A stretch of DNA of 9,622 nucleotides from Pseudomonadota bacterium. Its GTDB lineage: Bacteria; Pseudomonadota; Gammaproteobacteria; Burkholderiales; Ferrovaceae. Both the position numbers and the translations under genes were made by a program. Positions 9,049 through 9,622 of the stretch are shown piece by piece (position 1 is the first letter of the stretch; every line of letters starts with the position of its first letter). The notes below the pieces were generated by a model. It was not told the origin of the DNA. It made no database searches and worked only from the letters and a program-made list of their open reading frames with translations. The DNA lies in assembly GCA_021804345.1 (NCBI GenBank), contig JAJZHV010000030.1, positions 1-9,622 on the forward strand, given 5' to 3'.

Positions 9049-9372
9049 TCAGAAGGGAAGTTTGAGCCCCGGTGGCAAGCCCATCCCCTGGGTGAATCCG
9101 GACATGCGTTCGGCAGTGGCCGCTTCAATGTGTTGGTTCAGGTCCTTCAGGGCCACCACCAGCAAATCTTCCAGCATGTCTTTGTCATCCATGAGAGAGG
9201 GATCGATACTGACGCGCTGGATGGCATGATCGCAGGTGGCAGCCACCTTCACCAGACCAGAGCCCGCTTGTCCCTGCACCTCGCGTTGAGCCAGTTCGGC
9301 CTGGGCACGTTTCATGTTTTCCTGCATCTGCTGGGCTTGTTTCATCAAACCCGCCAACCCACCTTTCATCAT
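9049..9372 (-). CDS. ybaB: YbaB/EbfC family nucleoid-associated protein
   Basis: Small DNA-binding protein of the YbaB/EbfC family; members form dimers and are considered nucleoid-associated. The 107 residues begin [20 protein letters not shown], the hallmark N-terminus, followed by the long helix to about residue 32 and the [18 protein letters not shown] strand region (about 43-60). The C-terminus is Gly/Pro-rich. The first of two adjacent ATG codons (9372) is chosen because AGGAG lies seven bases before it; the second would give 106 residues. The ATG overlaps the dnaX stop as ATGA, a coupled arrangement typical of the conserved dnaX-ybaB-recR cluster. The exact cellular role, whether in replication/repair or chromosome organisation, is not settled for the family. 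Confidence 0.96.
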   Translation of the reverse strand: MMKGGLAGLMKQAQQMQENMKRAQAELAQREVQGQAGSGLVKVAATCDHAIQRVSIDPSLMDDKDMLEDLLVVALKDLNQHIEAATAERMSGFTQGMGLPPGLKLPF

Positions 9373-9622
9373 GACTCTTCTCCTGATTCTTTAGCCCCGC
9401 GGGGCTCGATACTCGATTCTACCAATTGCCCTCCCAGCAGGGTGGTTACCTGCTGCACGAAGGGATCGCTGTTCAAGGCTTCGGTTGCCTGCTGCAACCG
9501 TTGTTCCTGCGCCTTCTGTTCCTGTATGGCCACAGACTCGCCAGCACTTTCTCCCTGCACGACCTCCAGGCGCAGGGGCCCGCCGGCAGCGACAGCGACG
9601 GCAGCGGCGGCGGCGAGGCTCA
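9369..9622 (-). CDS. dnaX: DNA polymerase III subunits tau/gamma, C-terminal end only
   Basis: Open frame entering from the right edge; 83 complete residues plus the stop are visible. The stretch [14 protein letters not shown] is followed by a charged Gln/Glu-rich helix and by [22 protein letters not shown]. These match the end of tau in proteobacterial DnaX, where DPFV followed by a short Gly-containing segment and a Ser-Ile/Val ending is common. In known systems the C-terminal part of tau contacts the polymerase alpha subunit. The ATPase domains are outside the window. Identification rests mainly on this C-terminal pattern together with the ybaB-recR neighbours and the 4-bp ATGA overlap with ybaB. 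The Ala/Val-rich segment nearest the edge is low complexity. Confidence 0.85.
   Translation of the reverse strand, partial: SLAAAAAVAVAAGGPLRLEVVQGESAGESVAIQEQKAQEQRLQQATEALNSDPFVQQVTTLLGGQLVESSIEPRGAKESGEES

Noticed and set aside
9042..9128. 29-residue N-terminal extension of RecR
   Set aside because: It would overlap ybaB out of frame and has no similarity to RecR N-termini; the ATG at 9041 gives the expected 200-residue protein.
9591..9622. GCC/GCT-rich repeat at the right edge as a microsatellite
   Set aside because: It is in frame with dnaX as an Ala/Val-rich segment and too short and irregular to call a separate repeat.

Overview
The window is a gene-dense stretch of ordinary bacterial chromosome, most likely from a proteobacterium. 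The dnaX-ybaB-recR order, a YheT-type hydrolase, an AlgC-type phosphomannomutase/phosphoglucomutase, MltF and a signal-peptide-bearing outer-membrane-type protein all point to a Gram-negative cell. A betaproteobacterium or a close relative of the Acidithiobacillia is my best guess, but no marker here fixes the lineage. I see no mobile element, CRISPR array, rRNA or tRNA, and no compositional break suggesting an island.

Layout, left to right. (1) 1-834, minus: 3'-truncated alpha/beta hydrolase of the YheT family. (2) 930-2524, plus: alr and ispF in a tight two-gene operon, divergent from yheT across a 95-bp gap that holds an 8-bp-arm inverted repeat. (3) 2538-5622, minus: phosphomannomutase/phosphoglucomutase, an unrecognised exported probable outer-membrane protein, and ispD. 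A terminator-like hairpin separates the outer-membrane gene from the mutase gene. A 139-bp structured gap separates ispD from the outer-membrane gene. (4) 5652-7169, plus: an MltF-type lytic transglycosylase. It is divergent from ispD with only 29 bp between the start codons, and its 3' end overlaps serS by 34 bp. (5) 7136-9622, minus: the end of dnaX, then ybaB, recR and serS, packed head to tail.

The middle of the window is rich in cell-envelope functions. Alr makes D-alanine for peptidoglycan. IspD and IspF are two steps of the MEP isoprenoid pathway that supplies undecaprenyl phosphate. The mutase supplies hexose-1-phosphates for surface polysaccharide. MltF cleaves peptidoglycan. The right end is a replication/repair cluster plus a tRNA synthetase. 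I found no convincing new system. The least explained parts are the uncharacterised outer-membrane protein with the hairpins upstream of it, the inverted repeat between yheT and alr, and the two unusually tight gene junctions at mltF. The longest stretch without a gene is about 139 bp.
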